Positions 43,855-55,809 are shown, counted from the first letter of the stretch. The stretch is 64,000 bases of DNA from Bufo bufo (GCF_905171765.1 NC_053392.1:103962220-104026219), one strand, 5' to 3'. Numbers and translations: made by a program. Notes: generated from the letters alone by a model not told the origin.

Positions 43855-44815
43855 ACCATGGATACCTCCATAAAAACAGATTTAATCATAATTGCTTTGC
43901 ATCAAAAGGACTTCACGGACAAGGACATTGGTGCTTGTAAGATTGCACCTAATTCACCATTTATCGTATCACCAGGAACTTCAAGGAGAGAGTAGCTATT
44001 GCTGTGAAGAAGGTTTCTGGGCACCCAAAAAAGTCCAGCAAGTGCAGGGAGGATTCTGCTATAGCATTTGGTCCCCACCAGTGCATACCTTGTTCAGGAA
44101 TGGCAGCAGGCAGGTGTTAGTGCATCTGCATACACAGTGATGCAAAGGATTTAGAGGATGGCCTAATGTCAAGAAGGGCAGCAAAAAGGCCACTTTTCTC
44201 CAAGAAAAAAAATCAAGGACAAACTGACATTTTGAAGGAAGTACAGGGATTGGACTGCAGAGGCCGTTTTTAGGAAGACCTCTTGAGACTGTTTGGGACA
44301 TCTGGAAAAATTATCATCTGGAAACAAAAAGGTGAGCGCTACTATGAGCTCTGTGTCAAGACAACAGTAAAGCATCCTGAGGCCATTCATGTGCGGGGTT
44401 ACTTTTCATCCAAAGGAATTAGACCACTAGCAATTTTGCATTAAAAAAATCTGCAAAGAACAAAGAATTGTATGAAAACATTCCCCAAGGGCAACTTCCA
44501 CAAATGATCCAGGAGCAATTTAGTGATGAACAATGCTTTTCAATCAAAATGGAGCACCATGTCACAAGGATCCAGCATGCCAGGGCAAAATTGCAGAAGT
44601 CTTGAAAAGGAAGGGTCAACACTGGAAAAATTCTAGTCTTTGGATAAACTTCATGTATGTGTCTATAAGGTTAAAAAAAACTTATGTAATGCTTATAATT
44701 GTACTTCAGTAACCCATAGAAGCATCTGACAAAAAGATCTAAAAACATTGAAGCAGCAAACTTTGAGAAAACCAAAGTTTTTTCAGTCTCAAAACTTTTT
44801 GCCATGAGTGTATAT
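43855..44815 (+). pseudogene. Decayed Tc1-like transposase
   Basis: Scattered across frames are pieces typical of Tc1 transposase: an N-terminal helix-turn-helix stretch (IIIALHQKDF), SASAYTVMQRI, DWTAEAVF, VKHPEAIHV and FSSKGIRPLA. At least a dozen stops or shifts are present. The order and spacing match a Tc1 gene on the plus strand, but terminal repeats are unclear. Confidence 0.7.
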
Positions 44816-44817
44816 TC

Positions 44818-46073
44818 ACTATATGGAAACTTACACATTATACCTGCAGGAGCTTTAATGACATCCCTTTCTTAATCCATAGGCATTAATATGGAGATGT
44901 TCTCCCTTTGTGTTAAAACTGCCTTTATGGACCCTGCTTTAAGCACTGGGGCACAGTCATGTTGGAACAGAAAAGGGTCTCCCCCAAATGTTCCCACAAA
45001 GCTGGAAGCATGCAACTTTCCAAAATGTCTGCTGAAGCATTAAGATTTCCCTTCACTTGAACTAAGGGGCCTAGGCCAATTCCTGAAAAACAACCCCAGC
45101 CCGCAGCATTATCTCTTGTAGCGGGCAGTTGATGTAGATGCACTGTACCAACTATCCAGTTTGGCTTTTGGCTAGGCCTAAGGGCGTTATCCCGGCAGTC
45201 CCCTGTACAGGGATCTGGCCCTCCTTGCAGGGGAGCTGCCAGGCCTCTACCACTTGGAATAGTCCCAGTTTAGTTAGCGGCTGACCCACAGGAGTTAGAG
45301 ACACCAGTATGAAGCATTGAGGGATCAGGCAATACTCATAGTCAAGAAATAGGCAGAGATAAGGGTAGGCAGAAACTGTGCAAATCTGGAAAATAAGTTT
45401 GAGGTAGGGGTAGGCTGCAATGGATCAATGCAATAAACAGGCTATGGTTAGGGCAGGCAGCAAAGCTTCAGAGTTGATGAACAGGCCTGAAAGGAAACTG
45501 TGAAGCGGATCCCAGAACAAACAGCAGCCACAAAGACAGAGACCAGGACTGGAGTGGTGAATAGGAAAGCACTAGCAGCAGATCACTGTTGAACAGGGCG
45601 ACAGGGACCGTGGTGGTAAGCAGGGGAACAGCGGCGCACAGAAGCCGCTGTTACATGCATGCACCCTATGGGAAACAGGAGGAGATCTTGCAGCCTGGCA
45701 CAGGTTGCAGTCTCCAGTGAGGGATGGGATGGTGACAGACATGGAGCGCCACTATGATATCTCTCATCTCTTTGACATGGTTAATGCTGTCTTGATGGTA
45801 AAGAGCTCTAAAGGGGTGTCATACAGCCCCACGGTGTCATACACTCCAGAACTTTCCTAGACATTTGGGGCACTTTTAAATTCTGGTCAAATTTATTTGT
45901 ATCTGAATTGAATTAGATAGCTGATTCGTTGGAATCTGACCTGAAGTGAATTTTTGGAAATTCTCTCATCTCTACTAGGTGATTGATTTTAGACACCGGT
46001 GGCGATGGGACTGAATAAAACACCTGAATTCAATGATTAATTGGTGTGTCCCAAAGCTTTTGTCCATGTAGTG
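44818..46073 (-). mobile_element. Decayed Tc1-like element with an internal insertion
   Basis: Left end CACTATATGG and right end 'ttttgtccatgtagtg' followed by TA fit the ends of a Tc1 family I recall from fish and frogs. The minus frame at 44925-45143 (WGCFSG.GLGPLV.VKGNLNA) is transposase. About 45150-45975 does not match the family and looks like a separate insertion. The piece 45983-46073 is the element's other end. Confidence 0.7.
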
Positions 46074-47712
46074 TATATAGTAAGCAATCTGTATTATTCT
46101 ATAATAAATTGACCAGGTTGCACACAGTTGTCATGTTCTAGTGGTGGTGTGGTGTATAGGCTAATCAAAACCAAGGTTCCTTAAGTTTACTGGCGACCAT
46201 AGAGCTATAATATATGAAGGCTGTGTTGGCTCATTTAGTGGATACAGCCATTATAACAGCAATCTACTAAAATATTTAAAAGAACTGAAGATGATCAGAT
46301 AGGGACCTAACCTAATACTGTACAACTGACCTGACACAGACAGGAGAAATACACCATAATAAAAGATCCATAGTACACAGTATATTACATAAGAAAGGTA
46401 AATGCCAGTAAAGACTGCCAGGATTTCATATTGATTTCTATTTTATATTTCCCTCAAGAGTTACTGTGTTACTGATACAGAAATGAAGACTGTAGTTTCG
46501 GTGATTTATAACCCAAGTCAGACAAAAGATTATAAAATATGTAACAATAATATTCTGTGTATAGAGGGGATTCAATGCATGGTAAAATGTGCCAAAAGAA
46601 AGACATTGGGGGTTATAATTCCCAGTCAATAACTTGACTAGTTGGAAATATGAAGCACAGTTCTCTTACTGGGCAATTTATGGCATATGCAGTGTAGAGT
46701 GGAGATTTTCTATGTTTACAGCTCCTCTCTGCCCACAAGAAACGTATGTACTCATGATGATCCAGGCTTTTCCATTTTCTCTGTTATTTAATTGCTGAAG
46801 TAGCAATTTATGTGCCTGAGCTGCTCTTGTTACTGTAGCTATGGTAGAAATTATAACCACAGTCACCACACATACATTAGATGGTTGGCCTGCCTGACAG
46901 AAATGTGTATGGACACCTTTACTGTCATAGTTATATTTCAAGACAAATTGCAGTGAAGAAGGCAAAGTTTACTGTGTAAACACAAAAAGGCGCAACATAG
47001 GGTAAATACGTCCAGGTGGTGGCCTACTGGCCTGGGTATAACAAACTCCAAATAGAGGCTCACCTTTTGATTGTGCTATGATAGACACAACGCTATTGAG
47101 AGCAGGATATGTTGATACAAATGTGTGAGGTTTGAAGCCAGCGGGTGTGGTACCTCCAAATGGAACGCCTGATCCCCAGGAGGATGACAAATGATATCAA
47201 GTCGTTTTCCCTTTAGGCGCAAAGAACCATCAAGGATATTCAGGTAAGTGGATTCTTCTGGATTTTATTCAGCAAAAGACATGCAATGCGTTTTGGGGAG
47301 CTAAGGACCTGTGATGGTTCTTTGCGCTTAAAGGTAAACCCAATTGATATCATATCTCAAGACGAAGGCAGTCATAAGCCCAGATCAGTCATATCGCTAG
47401 ACTCTGAGAACACCTAGTGCACCTTGAGGCACAGGACAACCAGATGTTACTTCCTATTTAGATATTTCGGTGGCAAGCAAAACCTTTTCCCTGTCACGCT
47501 TTAGCCCTACCTTCAAATAATTTTCCTCATCATAAATGGTTGTCATGTATCTCAAAATTGTAGATGAATAGTGACCTAATAAGACCACTATTCAAATAAA
47601 TAACTTAATTAATGCAACAGTGCAATTTTTTCTTTCTTAAATTAGTAGTTAAAGTGAAACTGAGAAACTTCACAACTTCCTCATCCACACATACTGCTCA
47701 ACTAAATGTGTA
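46074..47712. other. No gene recognised; one inverted repeat at 47187-47353
   Basis: 47187-47232 and 47312-47353 are imperfectly inverted (gcgcaaagaaccatca against tgatggttctttgcgc), with 'gcaatgcgttttggggag' between. This may be a retroelement terminal repeat. The remaining frames resemble nothing I know. Confidence 0.35.
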
Positions 47713-48060
47713 CTAGAGATGGCCTTGCGGTTCGCCCAGCGGTCATTTCGTGGCAAACTTTGCGCGCTCGCGATTTGCCGAACGTGCGAACATATGGCGA
47801 TGTCCGCCGGCGCCATATTCTTTTGCATTGCGCTTAACTTTGAACCATGACACATCCATCAGGTGGGACAGGACAGCCAATTGAAACATTTCAGCACATA
47901 GACACACCCACACCCTATAACAGAACACAACCAGGCAGCCATTTTACATTCTGTAGGGAGAGGTTGCTTTGTGGAGCAGGGACAGGCTGTTAGGGACACC
48001 AAACGCTAGCTAATAGGGCCACAAAAGGTAGGCAGACAATGTCATAGAGCAGCAGGAAAT
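47713..48060. repeat. Left end of a hAT-like element
   Basis: Begins TAGAGATGGCC, as hAT MITEs here do. It may be the outer part of the element whose transposase relic lies at 51535-52300, with CR1 and Tc1 inserted between. I could not find the matching right end. Confidence 0.4.
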
Positions 48061-48111
48061 GCGAGCAGAAAGCTTGGGTGTATAGGGAGAGGTATTACCA
48101 GGAGACAGAGG

Positions 48112-48690
48112 GAGGCGCTCATGCCGCTCTACAGAGCACTAGTGAGACCTCATTTGGAGTATTGTACGCAGTACTGGAGACCATATCTCCAGAAGGATAT
48201 TGATACATTGGAGAAAGTTCAGAGAAGAGCTACTAAACTGGTACATGGATTGCAGGATAAAACTTACCAGGAAAGATTAAAGGACCTTAACATGTATAGC
48301 TTGGAAGAAAGACGAGACAGAGGGGATATGATAGAAACTTTTAAATACATAAAGGGAATCAACACGGTAAAAGAGGAGAGAATATTTAAAAGAAGAAAAA
48401 CTGCTACAAGAGGACATCGTTTTAAATTAGAGGGGCAAAGGTTTAAAAGTAATATCAGAAAGTATTACTTTACTGAGAGAGTAGTGTTTGCATGGAATAG
48501 CCTTCCTGCAGAAGTGGTAGCTGCAAATACAGTGAAGGAGTTTAAGCATGCATGGGATAGGCATAAGGCCATCCTTCATATAAGATAGGGCCAAGGGCTT
48601 TTCATAGTATTCAGTATATTGGGCAGACTAGATGGGCCAAATGGTTCTTATCTGCCGTCACATTCTACGTTTGTTTCTATTAAGGACAGG
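48112..48690 (+). mobile_element. 5'-truncated CR1-like LINE
   Basis: Only the 3' end is present: the last part of ORF2 and a short tail ending 'tctgccgtcacattctacg' with tttctatt. Tails ending in ATTCTAtG-like words are typical of CR1 elements. No poly(A) is seen, as expected for CR1. Confidence 0.75.
48121..48588 (+). pseudogene. CR1-like ORF2 C-terminal fragment
   Basis: 155 open codons. Motifs LVRPHLEYC, LEKVQRRATKLV, LEERRDRGDMIETFKY and FAWNSLPAEVV are those after the catalytic core of CR1/L2-type reverse transcriptase. The endonuclease and catalytic YxDD are absent because of 5' truncation. The frame is undamaged, so the insertion is not very old. Confidence 0.85.
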
Positions 48691-48721
48691 TAAAGGTGTG
48701 CTATTGTTAGGTGTGAAAGTA

Positions 48722-50296
48722 CACTGCTCAAAAAAATAAAGGGAACACAAAAATAACACATCCTAGATCTGAGTTAATTAAATATACTTCTGAAATACTT
48801 TGTTCTTTACATAGTTGAATGTGCTGACAACAAAATCACACAAAAATAAAAAAATGGAAATCAAATTTTTCAACCCATGGAGGTCTGGATTTGGAGTCAC
48901 ACTCAAAATTAAACTGGAAAAACACACTACAGGCTGATCCAACTTTGATGTAATGTCCTTAAAACAAGTCAAAATGAGGCTCAGTAGTGTGTGTGGCCTC
49001 CACGTGCCTGTATGACCTCCCTACAACGCCTGTGCATGCTCCTGATGAGGTGGCGGACGGTTTCCTGAGGCATCTCCTCCCAGACCTGGACTAAAGCATC
49101 TGCCAACTCCTGTACAGTCTGTGGTGCAACGTGACGTTGGTGGATAGAGCGATGTCCCAGATGTGCTCAATTGGATTCAGGTCTGGGGAACGGGCGGGCC
49201 AGTCCATAGCATCAATGCCTTCGTCTTGCAGGAACTGCTGACACACTCCAGCCACATGAGGTCTAGCATTGTCTTGCATTAGGAGGAACCCAGGGCCAAC
49301 CGCACCAGCATATGGTCTCACAAGGGGTCTGAGGATCTCATCTCGGTACCTAATGGCAGTCAGGCTACCTCTGGCGTGCACATGGTGGGCTGTGCAGCCC
49401 TCCAAAGAAATGCCACCCCACACCATTACTGACCCAATGCCAAACCGGTCATGCTGGAGGATGTTGCAGGCAGCAGAACGTTCTCCACGGCGTCTCCAGA
49501 ATCTGTCACGTCTGTCACATGTGCTCAGTGTGAACCTGCTTTCATCTGTGAAGAGCACAGGGTGCCAGTGGTGAATTTGCCAATCTTGGTGTTCTCTGAC
49601 AAATGCCAAACGTCCTGCACGGTGTTGGGCTGTAAGCACAACCCCCACCTGTGGACGTCGGGCCCTCATATCACTTTCATGGAGTCTGTTTCTGACCATT
49701 TGAGCAGACACATGCACATTTGTGGCCTGCTGGAGGTCATTTTGCAGGGCTCTGGCAGTGCTCCTCCTGTTCCTCCTTGCACAAAGGTGGAGGTAGCGGT
49801 CCTGCTGCGGGGTTGTTGCCCTCCTACGACCTCCTCCACATCTCCTGATGTACTGGCCTGTCTCCTATTAGCGCCTCCATGCTCTGGACACTACGCTGAC
49901 AGACACAGCAAACCTTCTTGCCACAGCTCGCATTGATGTGCCATCCTGGATAAGCTGCACTACCTGAGCCACTTGTGTGGGTTGTAGACTCCGTCTCATG
50001 CTACCACTAGAGTGAAAGCACTGCCAGCATTCAAAAGTGACCAAAACATCAGCCAGGAAGCATAGGAACTGAGAAGTGGTCTGTGGTCACCACCTGAAGA
50101 ACCACTTCTTTATTGGGGGTGTCTTGCTAACTGCCTATAATTTCCACCTGTTGTCTATCCCATTTGCACAACAGCATGTGAAATTGATTGTCACTCAGTG
50201 TTGCTTCCTAAGTGGACAGTTTAATTTTACAGAAGTGTGATTGACTTGGAGTTACATTGTGTTGTTTAAGTGTTCCCTTTATTTTTTTGAGCAGTG
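48722..50296 (-). mobile_element. Tc1-like DNA transposon (copy 1)
   Basis: 1575 bp with ends CACTGCTCAAAAAAATAAAG and its inverse, between TA at 48720-48721 and 50297-50298. Transposase lies on the minus strand. It belongs to the same family as the split copy at 54918-61520, with long stretches nearly identical. This family is, as I recall, shared by fishes, lampreys and amphibians, which has been explained by horizontal transfer. Confidence 0.93.
49050..49999 (-). pseudogene. Tc1-like transposase, copy 1, inactivated
   Basis: Start codon at 49999 ([14 protein letters not shown]). The N-terminal paired-type DNA-binding region has two adjacent stops, TAA TAG, at codons 44-45 (49865-49870). 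The frame reopens and carries TDESRF, QDNARPH and [12 protein letters not shown], the DD34E catalytic set. A small deletion next to IWDI near 49153 shifts the frame and destroys the C-terminus. Confidence 0.9.
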
Positions 50297-50429
50297 TATA
50301 TTATAGTGAATTTGTATTGTGCACCAGTTTTGTGCGGTTCTGCTGTGATACCGCAGCTACTGTATATAGAGGGACAAATGCTATTGGAACAACTATTTGC
50401 AACGGGTCTAATATACATGTTGCCCCCAA

Positions 50430-51540
50430 AAAACGGATTGAGGGGTGTAATGTACCTACTTCCACAAAATACTGATTGACGGCTGCGATATACCTGTTGC
50501 CCCAAAAAAACAGGGGGATCTGATATAACTGTTGTGGCAAAAATAAATAAATAAGGGGTGTGATATACCTGCTTCCACCAAATACTGATTAAGGGTTTCG
50601 ATATACCTGCTTCCACCGAATATTGATTGAGAGGTGCGATACTCCTACTTCCACAAAATACTGATTAAGGGGTTTGATATACCTGCTTCCACCAAATACT
50701 GATTGAGGGCTTCGTTATATACCTGCTTCCACAAAATACTGATTAAGGAATTTGATATACCTGTTTCCACCAAATATTGACTGAGGCTTGCGATATAACT
50801 GCTTCCACAAAATACTGATTAAGGGGTTTGGTATACAAGTTTCCACCAAATATTGATTGAGGGCTGCGATATACCTGCTTCCATAAAATACTGATTAAGG
50901 GATTCAATATACCTGCTTCCACCAAATATTGATTGGGGCCTGCGATATACCTGCTTCCACAAAATACTGATTAAGGGGATTGATATACCTGCTTCCACTA
51001 AATATTGACTGAGGCCTGCGAGATACTTGCTTTCACAAAATACTGATTAAGAAGATTGATATACCTGCTTTGACTAAATATTGATTGAGACCTGCGAGAT
51101 ACCTGCTTTCACAAAATACTAATTAAGGGGTTTGATATACCTGCTTCCACAAAATACTGATTGAGGGCTGCGATATATACCTGCTTCCAAAAAAATTTTA
51201 TTAAGGGGTTCAATATACCTGTTTCCACCAAATATTGATTGAGGCTTGCAATATACCTGCTTCCACAAAATACTAATTAAGTGGATTGATATACCTGCTT
51301 CCACCAAATATTGATTGAGGCCTGCGATATACCTGCTTCCACAAAATCCTTATTAAGGGGTTTGGTATACCTGCTTCCACAAAATACCGATTGAGGCCTG
51401 CGATACACCTGCTTCCACTAAATACTGATTAAAGGGATTGATATATCTGCTTCCACCAAATATTGATTGAGGCCTGCGAGATACCTGATTCCACAAAATA
51501 CTGATTAAAGGTTTTGATATACCTGTTTCCACCAAATATT
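50430..51540. repeat. Tandem array of about 39-bp units
   Basis: About 28 copies of a unit like 'gatatacctgcttccaccaa' plus atactgattgaggggt. Two subtypes alternate (...aaatattgattgaggcctgc and ...aaatactgattaaggggttt), so the higher-order unit is about 77-78 bp. The minus strand stays open for long stretches because many units are 39 bp (13 codons). It leads directly into the hAT transposase relic. Confidence 0.9.
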
Positions 51541-52300
51541 GAGCGTAAAATGTTGATGATGCTGGATAACCCTCTTGCCCAAAGGCTGACCACTGGCTTG
51601 TCGGAACTGCTATCCCGCCAACTACTGCCATATAAACTGGTGGACACGAAGGCCTTTAGAAAATTTGTGGCCATTGGCACACCGCAATGGAAGGTCACCG
51701 GAAGGAAATATTTCTCCCAGGAGGGCATCCCAGAGTTATATGGCCACGTTCAGCGGCAAGTGAATATATCTCTGGCACACAGTGTCGGTGCCAAGATACA
51801 TCTGACCACAGACATGTGGTCTAGCAAACACGGGCAGGGAAGGTACATAACTTTTACTTCCCACTGGGTGAACCTTATGACAGCCTTCAAGCATGTAACC
51901 CGTGGCTGCCGTGTGGATTTGGTGTTGCTGCCACGGATCGCATGCAGGCCTGCCTCTTCTTCTCCTCCTCCTACTCCATCCTTCGTCTCCTCCTTGGCTG
52001 ACTCCTGCTTTTCCACTGCTACCGCTGAACCCCCCAAGCTCTTTAGAACCTATTCGACATCCCAGGTGAGACGTTTCCATGCTGTGCTGCGGCTGTTGTG
52101 CCTGGCAGCCAAGAGCCACACCGGTCCTGCACTGCTTTCAGCTCTGCGGTCACAGGTCGATCAGTGGCTAACCCCACTCAATTTGACAGTTGGTTAAGTG
52201 GTGTGCGACAATAGTGCCAATCTGCTGAGCGCGCTGAGGGAAAAATTACACTCGTGCCGTGCATGGCACACGTCCTGAACTTAGTCGTTGAGCGAATATT
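51535..52300 (+). pseudogene. hAT-superfamily transposase fragment
   Basis: The frame 51514-52197 starts in the tandem array, so the real similarity begins near 51545. Visible features are KAFRKFVAIGTP, the IPELY segment and LTTDMWSS...YITFTSHWVN, which hold the first catalytic aspartate of hAT enzymes. A Ser/Pro-rich linker and AKSHTGPALL follow. After a stop at 52197, CMAHVLNLVV continues in another frame. The BED finger and the C-terminal dimerisation region are absent. Sequence after 52300 is an ATTCG MITE. Confidence 0.82.
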
Positions 52301-52640
52301 CGGCATATATTCACTAATTCGTGAATTCGTGATCTCCAGTCATTATTTTCTTGATTGCGAAAATCGCCAATCGAAAAATTTGCAATTAAAATTTGAAATA
52401 CTAAAATTTGCAATCAACAATACACCTAAATTCAAAAACACTACACCTAAAGTCAAAGATATTGAAGCCTTCTCATTGGCCCACAAGCAAGAAGCAGTGA
52501 AGGATCATGGGTACTGATGAAAAAAAATCTAGAATATTCGCAATTACGAAGATATAGCAATATATTCTAGATTTTCTCGAATTCTCGAAGTTCCAATATT
52601 CGCAATAAAAATTCGCGATTAGAATATTTGCGATCAACAC
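52300..52640. repeat. ATTCG-rich MITE related to 3428-3740
   Basis: Shares 'caaagatattg(c/a)agccttctc' and the end 'gatcaacacta' with the copy at 3428-3740. No 8-bp duplication is found, so one end is lost or rearranged. Confidence 0.6.
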
Positions 52641-52651
52641 TACTAATTCGT

Positions 52652-53159
52652 AGTCAGGGAGAGCTGAGCATAGGAAGGGACAGAGAGTGTAGGGAGTGTA
52701 ATTGAATATTTTTTTGGGACAAAAAAGTTTCAGAGACCCAAAAGTCCTTGTAAGGACTATTGTGTGTGACAGCAGCAATATATGTTTCTAGCGCAACCTG
52801 CGCTAAATTTCTCAGTATTAGGGAGAGCTGTACATAGGAAGGGACAGACAGTGTGGGGAGTGTAATAGGAAGACTTTTATACAAAAAACTTTTCAGAGAC
52901 CAAAAAGTCCTTTAATATATATATTTTTATCGCATCCTGCGCTGAATACCGTGTAATAGGCCGCTGCGGACAGTTAAATTATTTGTGCCACATCTCCTGT
53001 GTAAAATGTGCGCATCCCTAAAATATCAGTGACATCCAGTGCACTTTTTCCGTAGACGGTGTCTGCTGCGGACAGTTAAATTATCTGCGCCACATCTCCT
53101 GTTTAAAGTGTGCGCATCGCTAAAATATCAGTGACATCCAGTGCACTTTTTCCGTATAT
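52652..53159. repeat. Two sets of tandem duplications
   Basis: Set A: 'gggagagctg.(a/c)cataggaagggacag' at about 52652 and 52813, period about 161. Set B: 'gctgcggacagttaaatta' at 52963 and 53064, period 101, each followed by 'cagtgacatccagtgcactt'. They are non-coding and may belong to the hAT element to the left. Confidence 0.75.
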
Positions 53160-53168
53160 GGTGACAGG

Positions 53169-53729
53169 TGTTAGAAGGTCTGAAAAACTGACTGCACATG
53201 AGTGATCTGACAGCCTTTTTTTGTTTCACTTTGTCTGTGTGTTGCTGGTATGTCCACACCTCCTGTTCAGGTGTGGATCATGTGACCTTTACCTATTTAG
53301 TCTGACATTACCCATCACTCCTTGCTCTGGATAGCTTCATTTGGTTTTGGAAGAGCTAGAGTGTGGTTCTTGTTGAAGTCCTGTTCATCCATCATCCTCA
53401 GAAGTTAAGTGTTCCGTTTGTTGTGTTTTGTATTCCTCCCCCCCCCCCCAGGTTGTTTACTAGGCCTCAGCGAGACGCTGGTTCCTTCACCAGGGAAGGA
53501 ACGGGTTGTTTCTGCCCTGTCATTACCTTTAGGGCATCCGAACCAGGGTTTTCCAGGTTCCTCTGTATGGGAAACTCTACCATCGAGAGGTAACCATACG
53601 GATAGGAGTTAGGGCCAGGAGCAGGGTTTTATAGGTGTTGACCCTTTTCCTTCCATAGTGGTGAGGCCTAGTGTTTTTCCTCTTCCTTCTTGTTGTCTTT
53701 TGGTGTTCTCCCCTACTATATCCGTTACA
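53169..53729 (+). repeat. 5' LTR of a truncated chromovirus
   Basis: About 561 bp, from TGTTAGAAGG to CCGTTACA. The right end is fixed by the primer site and gag that follow. The left end is inferred from the TG and from similarity in layout to the LTR at 55278. It contains GCTCTGGATA (53324-53333), complementary to the primer site. Confidence 0.7.
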
Positions 53730-53730
53730 T

Positions 53731-53740
53731 TATCCAGAGC
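53731..53740 (+). promoter_or_regulatory. Self-priming primer binding site
   Basis: TATCCAGAGC, one base after the LTR, is the exact reverse complement of GCTCTGGATA at 53324-53333 in the same LTR. It has no TGG start, so a tRNA primer is unlikely. This is the Tf1/sushi-type arrangement. Confidence 0.7.
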
Positions 53741-53775
53741 CCATACGGACATTTTTTGTTCTGATCTGTGCAGCT

Positions 53776-54765
53776 ATGGATACTATGTCTGCACTGGTCG
53801 AACAGCTGCAAAATCTGACTTTGGAGGTAGCAGACCTTCGCGCGATGGTCTTGCAGATTCAGTCTACAGGCTGCTGGTTCCGGTGGTGGGTCCCAGGCCT
53901 GCCCTGAACCGAAAGTGGTTCTCCCGGACAGGTTTTCCGGGGGTAGTGACAATTTTATCTGGTTCAGGGAGTCATGTAAATTATACTTTAGGCTGCGTCC
54001 ATACTCTTCTGGGGATGAGTGTCAACGTGTGGGTATGATTTTCGTTGCTTAAAGAGGACGCCCAATCTTGGGCTTTTTCTCTGCTGACCAGATCACCGTC
54101 CCTCCGATCGTTAGATTAATTCTTTAGAGCCTTGGGTCTTATCTACGATGACCCGGATCGGATGTCTCAGGCCGAGACCAAGTTACAGGGTTTGCGGCAG
54201 GGAGAAGGTTCCACGGAGATCTATTGCTCTGAATTTAGGAGATGGGTTACTGATACAGAGTGGAACGATCCTGCTCTCGGTAGCCAATTCTGTCAGGGTC
54301 TCTCTGAGAGACTGCAGGATGCGTTGGCTTCTCTTGAATATCCTGAGTCATTGGAAGCAGCTAAGTGCCTTGCTGTACATCTTCATAGACACCTGAGGGA
54401 GAGATCTAGGGGTCCTCACCTTCAGGACGTACTGTCCAACAAGGGTACTGTTTCCTTTGACACTTATGGTGGAGAGACACTGGTGTTGAGCCTATTCAAA
54501 AGCTTGGGTCATGTGAAAGGAGTCTGCTTTTGTTGTGGCAAGAAGGGACATTTTGTGAATATTTGTCCGTACTTGCAGCATCAAGGTGTAAACAAAAAGA
54601 AAAAGATGTTTAATCCCCAAATTACAATTGGTGGTGTGGGTAAAGAGCAAGAGAAACTACTTTTGTCTTTTACTGGTAGTACCTGTTTTCTCCTGTCTGC
54701 GGAGGTGGCGCTAGAGTCCAAAACTGGGAAAATCTAAGCATTTATCGACAGTGGGGCCTGCGGTT
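53776..54765 (+). pseudogene. Chromovirus gag with zinc knuckle and start of protease
   Basis: The start MDTMSALVEQLQNLTLEVADLR is similar to the gag start at 55836. A frame shift follows. 54132-54737 holds YDDPDRMSQAETKLQ, the capsid region, the knuckle CFCCGKKGHFVNIC and AEVALESK. A stop at 54735 precedes the protease FIDSGA. Similarity ends near 54765 where GC-rich repeat sequence starts. It is related to, but clearly different from, the chromovirus at 55278. Confidence 0.85.
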
Positions 54766-54917
54766 TGCGGCTTTTCAATGTTGCGGCGGCGGCGATCGGC
54801 AGTGCCATCGGGTCCTTGTGGGGCTGTAGGGAAGACCCGATGGCATGGAAGGCAGCCCGATGCCTAAGGAAGGCATTGCGCTGCCTTCCGGTGACGAGCC
54901 TGTGAGATCCAGCCCCC
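54766..54917. repeat. GC-rich repeat fragment
   Basis: Contains 'cagtgccatcgggtccttg' and 'gaagacccgatggcatggaa', a dispersed repeat I recall from frogs. It lies between the truncated chromovirus and the truncated Tc1 end. Confidence 0.4.
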
Positions 54918-54961
54918 TGGTCACTTTTGAATGCTGCCGGTGCTTTCACTCTAGTGGTAGC

Positions 54962-55277
54962 ATGAGACGGAGTCTACAACCCACACAAGTGGCTCAGGTA
55001 GTGCAGCTTATCCAGGATGGCACATCAATGCGAGCTGTGGCAAGAAGGTTTGCTGTGTCTGTCAGCGTAGTGTCCAGAGCATGGAGGCGCTACCAGGAGA
55101 CAGGCCAGTACATCAGGAGACGTGGAGGAGGCCGTAGAAGGGCAACAACCCAGCAGCAGGACCGCTACCTCCGCCTTTGTGCAAGGAGGAACAGGAGGAG
55201 CACTGCCAGAGCCCTGCAAAATGACCTCCAGCAGGCCACAAATGTGCATGTGTCTGCTCAAACGGTCAGAAACAGAC
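54962..55277 (+). pseudogene. Tc1-like transposase copy 2, N-terminal part
   Basis: About 105 codons from MRRSLQPTQ with no stops, encoding the helix-turn-helix DNA-binding region. The two stops seen in copy 1 are absent. It ends at the CAGAC target site of the chromovirus. Confidence 0.9.
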
Positions 55278-55808
55278 TGTCACAACCAGACAGCTGAGAA
55301 GCTCTGACAGAAGCCTTTCAGAACCTCCTCCTTGAGTTTTCTTTGTTTTGGTTTCAGTTCCTCATCTCGTTAGCCTCTCTCAGCTGTCATGCAGTTGGAC
55401 TGATTGCTTCCCTTTAAATTCCTCCCCATAATGCAGTAGTGTGCGGCTTATACAACTTCCTGGAGTGTGTGTGCATGCTGTTCCTATATCCCAGTCTTCT
55501 GCAAGATAAGTGCTGTATATTTATTTGTGATTTTCTGTTTGCTGGATCTTAGGAGACCCTGACTCCCTCCGTGTCTAGTGTAGGGAGCCGGTGGTCGTGT
55601 CCCCTCACTATTGTAGGGTCTTCAGGCGTTAGATAGTCGAGGTACGTGGATATGCGACCATCCACCTTTGGGGTATTCGCATAGGCTGAGCAGTCAGGGA
55701 GAGTGTGCCAGGTCTCATGCAGGGGTCTCCCTTTTGTTCCTTAGTTGTGGATCCAGTGAGTCATAGATTATTTTGCATTGTCTTGTTTCCTGTACACCAT
55801 CCGTGACA
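55278..55808 (+). repeat. 5' LTR of the chromovirus
   Basis: TGTCACAACC...CCGTGACA, 531 bp. It has an extra tcct near 55326 relative to the 3' LTR. A TATA-like tttaaatt (about 55413-55420) lies about 30 bp before GCGGCTTATA (55443-55452), the predicted RNA start region. Confidence 0.93.
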
Positions 55809-55809
55809 T

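Noticed and set aside
46678..46965. 95-codon minus-strand frame
   Set aside because: No recognisable domain, no splice context and ordinary AT-rich composition; not enough to call a gene.
50430..51540. CRISPR-like array of 39-bp repeats
   Set aside because: Units are contiguous with no unique spacers, there are no cas genes, and the setting is a vertebrate genome full of transposons.
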